Shown: positions 43,696 through 52,586 of the stretch, one piece after another
How positions within the stretch are numbered: the stretch's first letter is position 1
Layout: the number at the start of each line of letters is the position of its first letter
DNA from: Mesorhizobium sp. dw_380
GTDB lineage: Bacteria > Pseudomonadota > Alphaproteobacteria > Rhizobiales > Rhizobiaceae
Length of the DNA: 64,000 nt
Assembly: GCF_018588885.1 (NCBI RefSeq)
Contig: NZ_JAFFIW010000015.1
Coordinates: forward strand, 1 to 64,000
Direction: 5' to 3'
Made by a program: the position numbers and the translations under genes
The notes under the pieces: generated by a model
Seen by the model: the letters and a program-made list of their open reading frames with translations, nothing else
What the model was told of the DNA's origin: nothing
Databases searched by the model: none

Positions 43696-45084
43696 ATGAC
43701 ATCCAAGGTTGAATGGCTGCGCAGGACGCTGCTGGCGACGTCACTGGCCTTCTTTGTGACGGACCCTGTGCTGGCCGAGAGCCCTGTGTTGCCCGACACC
43801 GTGCCGGCCGAGTTCAAGGTGACGGATTTCCTGCTCGACAACGGTATGGAAGTGGTCGTCATTCCCGACCACCGCGCGCCGATCGTCACCCAAATGGTTT
43901 GGTACAAGATCGGCAGCGCCGACGAGACGCCGGGCAAATCCGGCATCGCCCATTTCTTCGAGCATCTGATGTTCAAGGCGACGGCCCATCACGCGGCCGG
44001 CGAGTTCGACCGCGCCGTCTCCGACATTGGCGGCTCCAACAATGCCTTCACCTCCTACGACTACACCGCATTCCATGAGACGGTGGCGCCGTCGGCGCTC
44101 GAACTGATGATGAGTTTCGAGGCGGACCGCATGCGCAACCTCATCCTCACCGACGAGGTCATCAAGACCGAGCGCGACGTCATCCTGGAGGAGCGCCGCT
44201 CGCGCATCGACAACAATCCGCAGGCGGTGCTCGACGAGGAAGTGGACGCCACGCTGTGGCAGAATCAGCCCTATCGCATTCCGGTTATCGGCTGGATGCA
44301 GGAGATGGAACAGCTCAACCGCACCGACGCCACCGCCTTCTATAACACGTACTACCGGCCCAACAACGCCGTGCTGATCGTCGCGGGCGATATCGAGCCG
44401 GATACGGTCAGGGCTCTGGCCGAGAAGACCTACGGCAAGGTGGCGCGCGGGCCCGACTTGCCGCCGCGCGTGCGCCCGGTTGAGCCCGAGCAGAACACCA
44501 GGCGCACGGTCACGCTCTCCGACGCCCGCGTCAGCGTCCCGAATTTTTCGACGCAATGGGTGGTGCCGTCATACCACACGGCCAAGCCGGGCGAGGCCGA
44601 AGCACTCGACCTGCTGGCCGAGATCCTCGGCGGCGGCAACCGCAGCCGGCTCTACCAGGCGCTGGTGGTCAAGCAAGGCATCGCTTCCAATGCCGGCGCG
44701 TATTTCCAGGGCACCATGCTCGACGACACCAATTTCACCGTCTATGGCGCGCCGCGCGGCGACGCCAAGCTCGCCGACATCGAAGCCGCGGTCGACGCGG
44801 AGGTGGCGCTCATCGCCAGCGACGGCGTCACGCCGGGTGAACTCGAAAAGGCCAAGGACCGCTATGTCAGGTCGATGGTCTTCGCCCGCGATAAGCAGGA
44901 CTCGATGGCCAACATCTATGGCGCGACGCTGGCCACCGGCGGCAATGTGCAGGATGTGCAGCAATGGCCGGACCGCATCCGCAAGGTCACGCCGGGCGAG
45001 GTCAAGGCCGTTGCCGCGCGTTATCTGGTGCTGGCCCGCGCGACCACCGGCTATCTCTTGCCGCAGCAACAGGCGGGGAATTGA
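43696..45084 (+). CDS. M16 family zinc metalloprotease (catalytic subunit)
   Basis: 462 residues. A signal peptide (WLRRTLLATSLAFFVTDPVLAES) leads into an M16 protease; the inverted zinc motif HFFEH is at residues 86-90 and the downstream Glu of the site lies in LMMSFEADRMRNLIL. The second domain has the SSRLYQ-like GNRSRLYQALVVK block. It is periplasmic, resembling rhizobial and mitochondrial-processing-like pitrilysins. The next gene, overlapping its stop, encodes the inactive partner. Confidence 0.95.
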   Translation: MTSKVEWLRRTLLATSLAFFVTDPVLAESPVLPDTVPAEFKVTDFLLDNGMEVVVIPDHRAPIVTQMVWYKIGSADETPGKSGIAHFFEHLMFKATAHHAAGEFDRAVSDIGGSNNAFTSYDYTAFHETVAPSALELMMSFEADRMRNLILTDEVIKTERDVILEERRSRIDNNPQAVLDEEVDATLWQNQPYRIPVIGWMQEMEQLNRTDATAFYNTYYRPNNAVLIVAGDIEPDTVRALAEKTYGKVARGPDLPPRVRPVEPEQNTRRTVTLSDARVSVPNFSTQWVVPSYHTAKPGEAEALDLLAEILGGGNRSRLYQALVVKQGIASNAGAYFQGTMLDDTNFTVYGAPRGDAKLADIEAAVDAEVALIASDGVTPGELEKAKDRYVRSMVFARDKQDSMANIYGATLATGGNVQDVQQWPDRIRKVTPGEVKAVAARYLVLARATTGYLLPQQQAGN

Positions 45085-46478
45085 TGATGATGTACATGCG
45101 CGAAGCGGCGAAAGCGCCTTACCTTCTCCCACAAGGGGAGAAGGTAAGATCGCGCGTCGCCGTCCCGCTGGCCACCCTCTTCCTCTCCGTTCTCTTCCTC
45201 ATCCTGCCGGCGCTTGCCGCCCGTGCCATGGAGATCCAGTCCGTCACCTCGTCGAAGGGCATCACCGCCTGGCTGGTGGAGGACTATTCCGTGCCGGTGG
45301 TCTCCATTCGTTTCGTCTTCGGCGGCGGCTCGACGCAGGATCCGCCGGGCAAGGAAGGTGTGGCCAATCTGATGACCGGCCTGTTCGACGAGGGCGCCGG
45401 TCCTCTCGACAGTGAAGCCTTCCAGATCAAGCTCGACGACGCCGGCGCCGAGATGAGCTTCGAAGAGAGCCGCGACGGCATCTATGGTTCCATGCGCATG
45501 CTGGCCGAACAGCGCGACGAGGCGTTCGACCTGTTGCGGCTGGCGGTCAACGAGCCGCGCTTCGACCAGCCGCCGATCGACCGCATCCGCGCCCAGGTGC
45601 TGTCCGGCATCATCGCCAACGAGAACGATCCCGACACCGTGGCGCAGAACCGATGGGCGCGCGCCGTCTATGGCGACCACCCCTATTCGCGCTCCGACCA
45701 GGGCACCAGGCAGAGCATTGCCGCCATCACGCAGGATGATCTGAGGGCCCTGCACAAGGCGGTGTTCGCGCGTGGCGGCCTGCATGTCGCCGTGGTCGGC
45801 GCCATCGACGCCGAGACGCTGAAGAAGAAGCTGGACATGGTGTTCGGCGACCTGCCGCAAAGCCAGGCGCTCGCCCCCGTCGCCGATATCGAGCCGAAGC
45901 TCGCGCAGCACGTCGAGGTCAACTACGACCTGCCGCAGACCTCGCTGCAGCTCGCCTGGCCGGGCGTGAAGCGCAACGCGGCGGATTTCTTCCCGGCCGT
46001 GCTGATGAACGAGATCCTCGGCGGCGGCACCTTCACCTCGCGCCTGTTCCAGGAGGTGCGCGAAAAACGCGGGCTGGCCTACAGCGTCAACTCCTCGCTG
46101 GTCAACCAGGACCATGCCGACGCGCTGATCGTCACCACCGGCACCCGTTCGGACCGCGCCGCCGAGACGCTCGGCATCGTGCGCGACGTCGCCAAGCGGC
46201 TGGCCGAAGAAGGCCCGACCGAGGCCGAACTGGCGGCGACCAAGAAATACCTGATCGGCGCCTACGCCATCAACAATCTGGACTCTTCGAATTCCATCGC
46301 CGCAACGCTGGTCGAGCTGCAGCTCGACGATCTCGGCATCGACTACATGCAGCGCCGCGCCGGCTACATCAACGCGGTGACGCTCGATCAGGTCAAGGCG
46401 GCGGCGAAAAAGCTGCTGACGGCCGAGCCGACCATCATGGTCGTCGGGCCTCCGCTGGCTGGAGCCGGCAAGGGATGA
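45084..46478 (+). CDS. M16 family protein lacking the zinc motif (non-catalytic partner)
   Basis: 464 residues. The fold is the same as the preceding protease, but the zinc site is lost: the position of HxxEH reads GVANLMTGLFDEGAG. The substrate-binding block GGGTFTSRLFQEVREKRGLAYSV is kept, so the two probably form a heterodimer like mitochondrial processing peptidase or PqqL-type pairs. Residues 11-23 (APYLLPQGEKVRS) are encoded by a 12-bp perfect hairpin (45119-45147) of the intergenic-repeat class, placed before the hydrophobic part of the signal peptide. The start ATG overlaps the upstream stop. Confidence 0.93.
   Translation: MMMYMREAAKAPYLLPQGEKVRSRVAVPLATLFLSVLFLILPALAARAMEIQSVTSSKGITAWLVEDYSVPVVSIRFVFGGGSTQDPPGKEGVANLMTGLFDEGAGPLDSEAFQIKLDDAGAEMSFEESRDGIYGSMRMLAEQRDEAFDLLRLAVNEPRFDQPPIDRIRAQVLSGIIANENDPDTVAQNRWARAVYGDHPYSRSDQGTRQSIAAITQDDLRALHKAVFARGGLHVAVVGAIDAETLKKKLDMVFGDLPQSQALAPVADIEPKLAQHVEVNYDLPQTSLQLAWPGVKRNAADFFPAVLMNEILGGGTFTSRLFQEVREKRGLAYSVNSSLVNQDHADALIVTTGTRSDRAAETLGIVRDVAKRLAEEGPTEAELAATKKYLIGAYAINNLDSSNSIAATLVELQLDDLGIDYMQRRAGYINAVTLDQVKAAAKKLLTAEPTIMVVGPPLAGAGKG
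45119..45147. repeat. Hairpin repeat inside the coding region of the second M16 gene
   Basis: TTACCTTCTCCC, loop ACAAG, GGGAGAAGGTAA: a perfect 12-bp stem, 36 bases into the gene and in frame without stop. It carries the same CTTCTCCC core as the intergenic repeats of this window. Confidence 0.85.
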
Positions 46479-46504
46479 GAGCCGGCACGTCACTTCCGAA
46501 GGTC

Positions 46505-46685
46505 GGCGCTGCCCCTCATCGCCCTGCCGGGCACTTCTCCCCGTATAGTGACGGGAAGAAGGAGGCTGATCGCGAAGGCGGCGCCTGTCTTGCGACGTTG
46601 GTGACTGGCGAAGCCGGCGATGACTGCGCCCCTCTCCCCGTCTCTATACGGGGAGAGGACGCCGGCAGGCAGGTGAGGGGCGGCG
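46505..46685. repeat. Large composite inverted repeat between the M16 and patatin genes
   Basis: Outer arms run GCGCTGCCCCTCATCGCCCT from about 46505 and AGGTGAGGGGCGGCGC ending about 46686; inside are CTGCCGGGC/CGCCGGCAG arms and a perfect hairpin CCTCTCCCCGT (46631-46641)/ACGGGGAGAGG (46648-46658). No gene is seen in this 282-base gap. Confidence 0.85.
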
Positions 46686-46760
46686 CGGACCGCAACGATT
46701 GGCGGTTCGGAAGCGGGTGTTGGCTCAAGCCGACTACCCTGCGGCCAGGAGTCACCAAAA

Positions 46761-47627
46761 ATGGCGCCTAGCTTCGGCATCGCCTTCGGCGGCGGCGGCG
46801 CGCGCGGGCTGGCGCATATCCATGTCATCGAGGCGCTGGACGAGCTCGGCATCCGGCCGGTGGCGATCGCCGGCTCGTCGATCGGCGCCATCATGGGCGC
46901 CGGCATGGCCGCCGGCATGACCGGCAAGGACATCCACGACTATGCCCGCTCGATCCTCGGCCGGCGCGCCGAAGTGGCGAGCCGCATGTGGCGCGCGCGC
47001 CCGGGCACGATCGCCGAAGCCATGCAGGGCGGCATCCGTGTCAGCCAGTTCAATGTCGAGCGCATCCTCAAGGCCTTCCTGCCTGAGGCCATTCCCGAAA
47101 GCTTCGCCGAACTCAAAATCCCGCTGAAAGTGACGGCGACCGACTATTTCGGCCACAAGCTCGCCGTCTTCGACGATGGCGACCTGCACTCGGCACTTGC
47201 CGCCTCGGCCGCCATTCCCGCCGTGTTCCGCCCGGTGATGCGCGACGGAAGGCTGCTGATCGATGGCGGCATCTATAACCCCGTGCCGTTCGACCTGATC
47301 GAGAACGACGCCGACATCATCATCGGCGTCGACGTGGTCGGCGCGCCGGAAGAAGCCGACCGCAAGCACCCCACCTCCGTCGATCTGATGTTCGGCGCCA
47401 CGCAGCTGATGATGCAGTCGATCATCGCCAACAAGCTGAAACAAACCCAGCCCCACATCCTGGTCCGCCCGACGGTATCGAAATACCGCGTGCTCGATTT
47501 CCTGAAGATCGACGCGCTGATGAACGAGACGGTGGCGATCAAGGATGAGCTGAAGCGGGAGGTCGAGCGGGTGGTGGAGGCGCGTGCTGCCAAAGCCAGG
47601 GCAAAACGGAGCAGAGACGCAGTCTGA
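46761..47627 (+). CDS. Patatin-like phospholipase (RssA type)
   Basis: 288 residues. The oxyanion glycine motif FGGGGARG is at about 9-16, nucleophile Ser40 lies in GSSIG, and the catalytic Asp is in LLIDGGIYNPVP, so the Ser-Asp dyad is complete. The C-terminal helix is rich in Lys/Arg/Glu (LKREVERVVEARAAKARAKR). No signal peptide is seen; a cytoplasmic or membrane-associated lipid hydrolase is likely. Confidence 0.94.
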   Translation: MAPSFGIAFGGGGARGLAHIHVIEALDELGIRPVAIAGSSIGAIMGAGMAAGMTGKDIHDYARSILGRRAEVASRMWRARPGTIAEAMQGGIRVSQFNVERILKAFLPEAIPESFAELKIPLKVTATDYFGHKLAVFDDGDLHSALAASAAIPAVFRPVMRDGRLLIDGGIYNPVPFDLIENDADIIIGVDVVGAPEEADRKHPTSVDLMFGATQLMMQSIIANKLKQTQPHILVRPTVSKYRVLDFLKIDALMNETVAIKDELKREVERVVEARAAKARAKRSRDAV

Positions 47628-47655
47628 GTCTTGTCTCGGTACGTCTCCCGATACC

Positions 47656-48225
47656 TCAGTCCTTCGCCCGCTCCACATAGGCCCCATCCGCCGTCATCAC
47701 CACCACGCGGGTGCCCGGCGCGATGTGCGGCGGCACTGTGGTGCGCACGCCGTTGGAGAGTACTGCCGGCTTGTAGGAGGACGAGGCCGTCTGGCCCTTG
47801 GTCGTCGGTTCGGTTTCGACCACTTCGAAGGTGGCGCGCTGCGGCAGAACAAGGGAGATCGCGATGCCGTTGAACTGCGAGACCTGAACCGGCATGCCTT
47901 CCTGCAGATAAGGTGCTGCGTCGCCAACCACGGCTTCCGACACCGCCACCTGGTCGTAGGTCTCCGGGTTCATGAAGTGGTAGCCTTCGCCGTCGGCGTA
48001 GAGGAAGGTGTGCTCGCGCTCCTCGACATAGGCGCGCTCCACCTGTTCGGTGGTGCGGTAGCGCTCCGAAACCTTCACCCCGTCGCCGATGCGGCGCATG
48101 TCGAGCTGCGTCACCGGCGTGCCCTTGCCTGGATGGATGTTTTCGGCAAAGAGGATCACATAAAGCTTGCCGTCCTTGTCGACGACATTGCCTTTGCGGA
48201 GCGAACTGGCGATGACTTTCACCAC
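47656..48225 (-). CDS. efp: Elongation factor P
   Basis: 189 residues in three beta-barrel domains. The loop that reaches the peptidyl-transferase centre is NIHPGKGTPV with Lys34 as the residue that is lysylated. Domain II/III marks are YADGEGYHFMNPETYDQ and APGTRVVVMTADGAYVERA at the end. It rescues ribosomes at polyproline. The lysine ligase EpmA is encoded divergently next door, fitting Lys34 modification. Confidence 0.97.
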   Translation of the reverse strand: MVKVIASSLRKGNVVDKDGKLYVILFAENIHPGKGTPVTQLDMRRIGDGVKVSERYRTTEQVERAYVEEREHTFLYADGEGYHFMNPETYDQVAVSEAVVGDAAPYLQEGMPVQVSQFNGIAISLVLPQRATFEVVETEPTTKGQTASSSYKPAVLSNGVRTTVPPHIAPGTRVVVMTADGAYVERAKD

Positions 48226-48324
48226 GGTTTTTTATCCTGCGAGAGTTGACGGGCGTTTGCCGGCTTGTGCGGCGCTGGAAGGGGGCCTAGCGCATCTTGG
48301 CGCGAACCGCCAGCCCCCAATGCC

Positions 48325-48364
48325 AACTGACATGGGGCGAACTGACATGGGGCGAACCGGCATG
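48325..48364. repeat. 15-bp tandem repeat between efp and epmA
   Basis: AACTGACATGGGGCG occurs twice in a row (48325-48339 and 48340-48354), followed by a partial copy AACCGGCATG, ending 15 bases before the epmA start. It lies in the only region that can hold the epmA promoter and ribosome site; no good Shine-Dalgarno is seen there. Confidence 0.8.
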
Positions 48365-48378
48365 CCCTCAATCCGCTC

Positions 48379-49419
48379 ATGACCGCCGCATCGCCTTGGT
48401 GGACGCCGCATGTCCACGCCGACCGCCGCCCGCGCCTGATACTGCGCAACAGCCTCACGGCGGCCTTGCGTGACTGGTTCGCCCGCCACGATTTCATCGA
48501 GGTGGAAACGGCGGCGCTGCAGGTCTCGCCCGGCAATGAGGCACATCTGGCGGCTTTCGCCACGGAAGCGGTCGGGCCGGACGGCACGCGTTCGCCGCTT
48601 TACCTCCACACTTCGCCGGAATTCGCCTGCAAGAAGCTGCTTGCCGCCGGCGAAGTCAGGATTTTCAGCCTGAGCGCCGTCTGGCGCAACCGCGAGCGCG
48701 GTCCCTTGCACCATCCCGAATTCACCATGCTCGAATGGTACCGCGTGGGCGAGACCTATGAGAGCCTGATGCGCGATTGCGCTGATCTGCTGGTGCTCAC
48801 CGCGACGAGGGCAGGGGCAACGCGTTTTGCCTTTCGTGGCCGCGACTGCGATCCGTTCGCCGAGCCCGAGCGGCTGACGGTGGCCGACGCCTTCACCCGC
48901 CATGCCGGCATCGATCTCCTGGCCACCGTCGCCGCCGATGGTAGCACCGACCGCGACGCGCTCTACGCTCTCTTGATCAAGGCCGGCCTGCGCACGGCGC
49001 CCGACGATAGCTGGACCGACCTGTTCAGCCGCGTGATGGTGGAAAAGATCGAGCCCAATCTCGGCATCGGCCGGGCCAAAATCCTGTACGAATATCCGGT
49101 CGCCGAGGCCGCACTTGCCCGGCCGAGCCCGCGCGACCCGCGCGTCGCCGAGCGCTTCGAGCTCTATTGCTGCGGGGTCGAGCTTGCTAATGGCTTTGGC
49201 GAACTGACCGATGCGGCCGAGCAGCGCCGGCGGTTCATCCTCGAGATGGATGAGAAAGAGCGCATCTATGGCGAGCGCTACCCGCTGGACGAGGATTTCC
49301 TCGCTGCCCTTGCCATCATGCCGCAGGCCAGCGGCATCGCGCTCGGCTTCGACCGGCTGGCGATGCTGGCGACAGGTGCGCAAAAGATCGAGGATGTGAT
49401 CTGGACGCCGGTGGCCTAG
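48379..49419 (+). CDS. epmA: EF-P lysine ligase (GenX/PoxA)
   Basis: 346 residues, a truncated class II lysyl-tRNA synthetase paralog without the anticodon-binding domain. Motif 2 is FSLSAVWRNRERGPLHHPEFTMLEWY and motif 3 is ASGIALGFDRLAMLATG; FIEVETAALQVSPGNEAHL is the GenX version of motif 1. It attaches beta-lysine or lysine to Lys34 of EF-P. The EpmB aminomutase that often follows is not within this window. The ATG lacks a clear ribosome site. The stop codon lies in the arm of a perfect hairpin. Confidence 0.96.
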   Translation: MTAASPWWTPHVHADRRPRLILRNSLTAALRDWFARHDFIEVETAALQVSPGNEAHLAAFATEAVGPDGTRSPLYLHTSPEFACKKLLAAGEVRIFSLSAVWRNRERGPLHHPEFTMLEWYRVGETYESLMRDCADLLVLTATRAGATRFAFRGRDCDPFAEPERLTVADAFTRHAGIDLLATVAADGSTDRDALYALLIKAGLRTAPDDSWTDLFSRVMVEKIEPNLGIGRAKILYEYPVAEAALARPSPRDPRVAERFELYCCGVELANGFGELTDAAEQRRRFILEMDEKERIYGERYPLDEDFLAALAIMPQASGIALGFDRLAMLATGAQKIEDVIWTPVA

Positions 49420-49521
49420 AGGGTTTCACCGTTTTACGGAAACGGTGAAACCCTCTATCTCTTTGTCTTGACGCAATTCCGGACGGAAAACCGTTTCACA
49501 CTTTTCCTGGAATTGCTCTAG
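49417..49521. repeat. Rhizobial intergenic repeat overlapping the epmA stop
   Basis: TAGAGGGTTTCACCGTTT (49417-49434), loop TACGG, AAACGGTGAAACCCTCTA (49440-49457): an 18-bp perfect stem that includes the epmA stop codon. A second pair, GCAATTCC/GGAATTGC, follows (about 49472-49517). There is no U tract right after the first stem, so termination is possible but not certain. Confidence 0.85.
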
Positions 49522-49545
49522 TCTTGAGTCCGGGCTCGCTCCACC

Positions 49546-49962
49546 TCAATGCGCGAAAACCTGCTCCAGCGAGCGAAAGCCCTTGAACTCCAAGGCGTTG
49601 CCCGAGGGATCGCGGATGAACAGTGTCGCCTGCTCGCCGGGTTCGCCCTTGAAGCGGACCATTGGCCGTTCCAGCCAGTCGATGTCGTCGCGCGCTTCCA
49701 GCCGTGCCGCCAGGCGCTGCCAGTCGTCCATCAACAGCACTGCGCCGAAATGCGGGATCGGCACCAAAATGCCATCGACCTTGCCGTCGCTTGCGGCCGG
49801 CGCGGCTTGTGGCCGCAAATGCGCCGACATCTGGTGGCCGAAGAGATCGAAATCGACCCAGGTCGCCGAGGAGCGGCCGATCGCGCAGCCCAGCACCTCG
49901 CCATAGAAAATGCGGGTTTCATCGAGATCACGGACCGGAAAGGCGAGATGGAAAGGCGTCAT
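49546..49962 (-). CDS. VOC-superfamily protein (glyoxalase/dioxygenase fold)
   Basis: 138 residues. Two beta-alpha-beta-beta-beta modules: FHLAFPVRDLDETRIFYGEVLGC and GAVLLMDDWQRLAARLE...TLFIRDPSGNALEFKGF. His near the N-terminus, and Glu in ALEFKG, are the usual metal ligands. GGAG lies ahead of the ATG at 49962. The substrate is unknown. Confidence 0.9.
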   Translation of the reverse strand: MTPFHLAFPVRDLDETRIFYGEVLGCAIGRSSATWVDFDLFGHQMSAHLRPQAAPAASDGKVDGILVPIPHFGAVLLMDDWQRLAARLEARDDIDWLERPMVRFKGEPGEQATLFIRDPSGNALEFKGFRSLEQVFAH

Positions 49963-50131
49963 CGAAGATGCTCCGTGCAAGCTGCGGGAGGGTTTTTTGC
50001 TTCACTCGGTTCCCGACGGAAGCCGTGAACCTGCATTTTGATAGAGGCCTATGCCATTGCACAAGCCGGACTGGAACAATAGATGGGTGGGCAGCGGTCA
50101 GACGCTGGCCGCAACAGCAGGAATCACAGGC

Positions 50132-51475
50132 ATGGCCGATATAGCAGACGCTGCAAAACTGACCGATCGCGTCGCGGCGCTGGTCGAGGCCGCCAAAAAG
50201 GCCGGCGCCGATGCCGCCGACGCAGTGGCCGTGCGCGGCCGTTCCACCGGCGTGTCGGTGCGGCTCGGCAAGGTCGAAGCCACCGAATCGTCGGAGGCCG
50301 AGGATGTTTCGCTGCGCGTCTTCGTCGGCCAGAGAGTGGCGAGCGTCTCGGCCACAGCAGCATCCGACCCGACAGCACTCGCCGAACGCGCCGTGGCCAT
50401 GGCGAAAGTGTCGCCGCAGGATCCTTATCAGGGCCTTGCCGATCCGTCGCTGCTTGCGAAACATACGCGCGATCTCGACCTGTTCGACGCCACCGAAGTT
50501 TCCGCCGATCAGTTGAAAGAGGCGGCATTGGCGGCGGAAGCGGCGGCCCTCGCCGTCAAGGGCGTTACCAATTCGTCCGGCGCCAGCGCCGGTGCCGGTC
50601 TTGGCGGTTTGGTGCTGGCCACCTCGCATGGATTCCTTGGCCACTATGTCGGCTCGCGTTTCTCGCGTTCCGCCAGTGTCATTGCCGGCGAGGGCACCGG
50701 CATGGAGCGCGACTATGAATTCTCCTCGCGCCTGCATTTTGCCGATCTCGATGCGCCGGAAGATATCGGCCGCAAGGCCGGCGAACGCGCCGTGCGCCGC
50801 ATCGGCGCGCGCAAGGCGGCGACCGGCCCGGTCGACGTTGTGTTCGACCCGCGTGTCGCGCGCGGCATCGCCGGCCATCTCGCCGGCGCCATCAATGGCG
50901 CCTCCGTCGCGCGCAAGACCTCGTTCCTGCGCGACATGATGGGCAAGCGGGTGGCGGCTGCCGCGATCACGGTCACAGACGAACCGCTCAGGCTGCGCGG
51001 CCAGGCCTCGCGCCCGTTCGACGGTGAAGGCATCGAGGGCGAGAAGCTGTTGATGGTCGAAAAGGGCGTCCTCAACCATTGGTTCCTGTCGACGTCCGCC
51101 GCGCGTGAGCTTGGGCTCGTCACCAACGGGCGCGGATCGCGCAGCGGCTCCTCCGTTTCGCCGTCCTCCACCAATCTCGCCATCGAGCCGGGCGAACGCT
51201 CGCCGGAGGACCTGATCAAGTCGCTCAAGACCGGCTTCTATGTCACCGAAGTGTTCGGCCAGGGCGTCGACATGGTGACAGGCGAGTACAGCCGTGGCGC
51301 CTCCGGCTTCTGGATCGAAAATGGCGAGCTTTCCTACCCCGTCGCCGAAGTCACCATTGCCTCGAACCTGAAGACGATGTTCCTCAACATGGTGCCGGCT
51401 GATGACCTCGACCGCAATTTCGGCACCGCCGCCCCAACACTCCTGATCGAAGGCATGACCCTTGCCGGAGCTTGA
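50132..51475 (+). CDS. pmbA: TldD/PmbA family protein (TldE-type)
   Basis: 447 residues from MADIADAAKLTD (an ATG at 50051 would add 27 residues). The two-domain U62 fold is seen: ADAVAVRGRSTGVSVRLGKVEATESSE near the N-terminus and GVDMVTGEYSRGASGFWIENGEL near the C-terminus. It lacks the HExxxH of TldD, as expected of PmbA/TldE, which acts with TldD in maturing peptides such as microcins. TldD is not in this window. It overlaps cysQ by 14 bases. Confidence 0.92.
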   Translation: MADIADAAKLTDRVAALVEAAKKAGADAADAVAVRGRSTGVSVRLGKVEATESSEAEDVSLRVFVGQRVASVSATAASDPTALAERAVAMAKVSPQDPYQGLADPSLLAKHTRDLDLFDATEVSADQLKEAALAAEAAALAVKGVTNSSGASAGAGLGGLVLATSHGFLGHYVGSRFSRSASVIAGEGTGMERDYEFSSRLHFADLDAPEDIGRKAGERAVRRIGARKAATGPVDVVFDPRVARGIAGHLAGAINGASVARKTSFLRDMMGKRVAAAAITVTDEPLRLRGQASRPFDGEGIEGEKLLMVEKGVLNHWFLSTSAARELGLVTNGRGSRSGSSVSPSSTNLAIEPGERSPEDLIKSLKTGFYVTEVFGQGVDMVTGEYSRGASGFWIENGELSYPVAEVTIASNLKTMFLNMVPADDLDRNFGTAAPTLLIEGMTLAGA

Positions 51476-52259
51476 CCTGACCGCTGCCGGTACCACCGAC
51501 GATCTGCCGCTGCTGCGCGATGCCGCCCGCGAGGCGGGTCTCATCGCCATGCGCTACTTCGGCCAAAGTCCGCAAGTCTGGATGAAGGGGGGCACCTCGC
51601 CGGTCAGCGAAGCCGATCACGCGGCGGACGCCTATCTGCGCGAAACGCTGCTGGCGGCGCGGCCCGACTATGGCTGGTTGTCGGAAGAGACGGTCGACGA
51701 TCCGGTGCGGCTTTCGGCGCGCCGCACCTTCGTCGTCGACCCGATCGACGGCACGCGCGGCTTCCTGGAAGGCCAGCGCACCTGGTGCGTCAGCGTCGCC
51801 GTCGTCGAGCAAGGCCGCACGCTCGCCGGCGTGCTCGAATGTCCGGCGTTGGACGAGACCTACTGGGCGCTGCCCGGTCAGGGCGCGTTCCGCAACGGCA
51901 AGCGCATTGCGGTGCGCCAGCCTGGGGACACGGCTGAAATTTCCGGGCTGAAGCAGTTGATCGATCTGGTGCCGGCCGACTGGCAGAAGCGGCTGACACG
52001 GGCGCCTTACAGTCCCTCGCTCGCCTACCGCCTGGCGATGATCGCCAACGGCTCGCTCGACGCCACCTTCGTCAAGCCGAATGCGCATGACTGGGACATC
52101 GCCGCCGCCGATCTTATCTTGCGCGAGGCGGGCGGCCAGCTGCTCGATCCGCATGGCCGCGCGCCGCTCTATGCCGGCGAGGTCACCCGTCACGGCGCGC
52201 TCGCCGCCGGCAGCGGTGAATTGCTGGCGGCGCTCGTCGATGTCATCGCCGGGCTGTGA
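51462..52259 (+). CDS. cysQ: 3'(2'),5'-bisphosphate nucleotidase (CysQ-type)
   Basis: 265 residues of the inositol monophosphatase superfamily. Metal-binding motifs: WLSEETVDD (Glu-Glu), FVVDPIDGTRGFLEG (DPIDGT) and AHDWDIAAADLILREAGG. The layout fits CysQ, which removes pAp from sulfate assimilation. The TTG start overlaps pmbA by 14 bases, so the frame is fixed by family rather than by a ribosome site. An inositol phosphatase role is the main alternative. Confidence 0.9.
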   Translation: MPELDLTAAGTTDDLPLLRDAAREAGLIAMRYFGQSPQVWMKGGTSPVSEADHAADAYLRETLLAARPDYGWLSEETVDDPVRLSARRTFVVDPIDGTRGFLEGQRTWCVSVAVVEQGRTLAGVLECPALDETYWALPGQGAFRNGKRIAVRQPGDTAEISGLKQLIDLVPADWQKRLTRAPYSPSLAYRLAMIANGSLDATFVKPNAHDWDIAAADLILREAGGQLLDPHGRAPLYAGEVTRHGALAAGSGELLAALVDVIAGL

Positions 52260-52335
52260 AAGCATTTTCGAAGGTTCCAAAGTCGGCGGCTTTGGTCTAG
52301 ACCTGTCACAAACTCACGATATGTGAAGGACCGAC

Positions 52336-52581
52336 ATGACCGCGGAAGACGGAAAGAAACAGCTTTTGCATCTGGTGTTCGGCGGCGAACTGAAGAAGCT
52401 TGGCGGCACCGAGTTCCGCGATCTCGACGGGCTCGACATTGTCGGCATCTATCCGGACTATCAATCCGCGCACACCGCGTGGAAAGCCAAGGCGCAAGCC
52501 AGCGTGGACAATGCCCATATGCGTTATTTCGTCGTTCATCTACACCGTCTGCTGGATCCCGACAGCAAGGCCGCCGGTTGA
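52336..52581 (+). CDS. DUF4170 protein
   Basis: 81 residues: LLHLVFGGELKKLGGTEFRDLDGLDIVGIYPDYQSAHTAWKAKAQASVDNAHMRYFVVHLHRLLDP, the full DUF4170 domain found almost only in Alphaproteobacteria. The function is unknown. It is conserved immediately before the DUF374 and waaA genes, so a role linked to lipid A export or envelope is possible by context. Its stop is 5 bases before the next start. Confidence 0.92.
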   Translation: MTAEDGKKQLLHLVFGGELKKLGGTEFRDLDGLDIVGIYPDYQSAHTAWKAKAQASVDNAHMRYFVVHLHRLLDPDSKAAG

Positions 52582-52586
52582 TTTCG

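Noticed and set aside
49417..49457. Rho-independent terminator of epmA
   Set aside because: The stem is excellent but no U tract follows; it matches an intergenic repeat class, so it is listed as a repeat.
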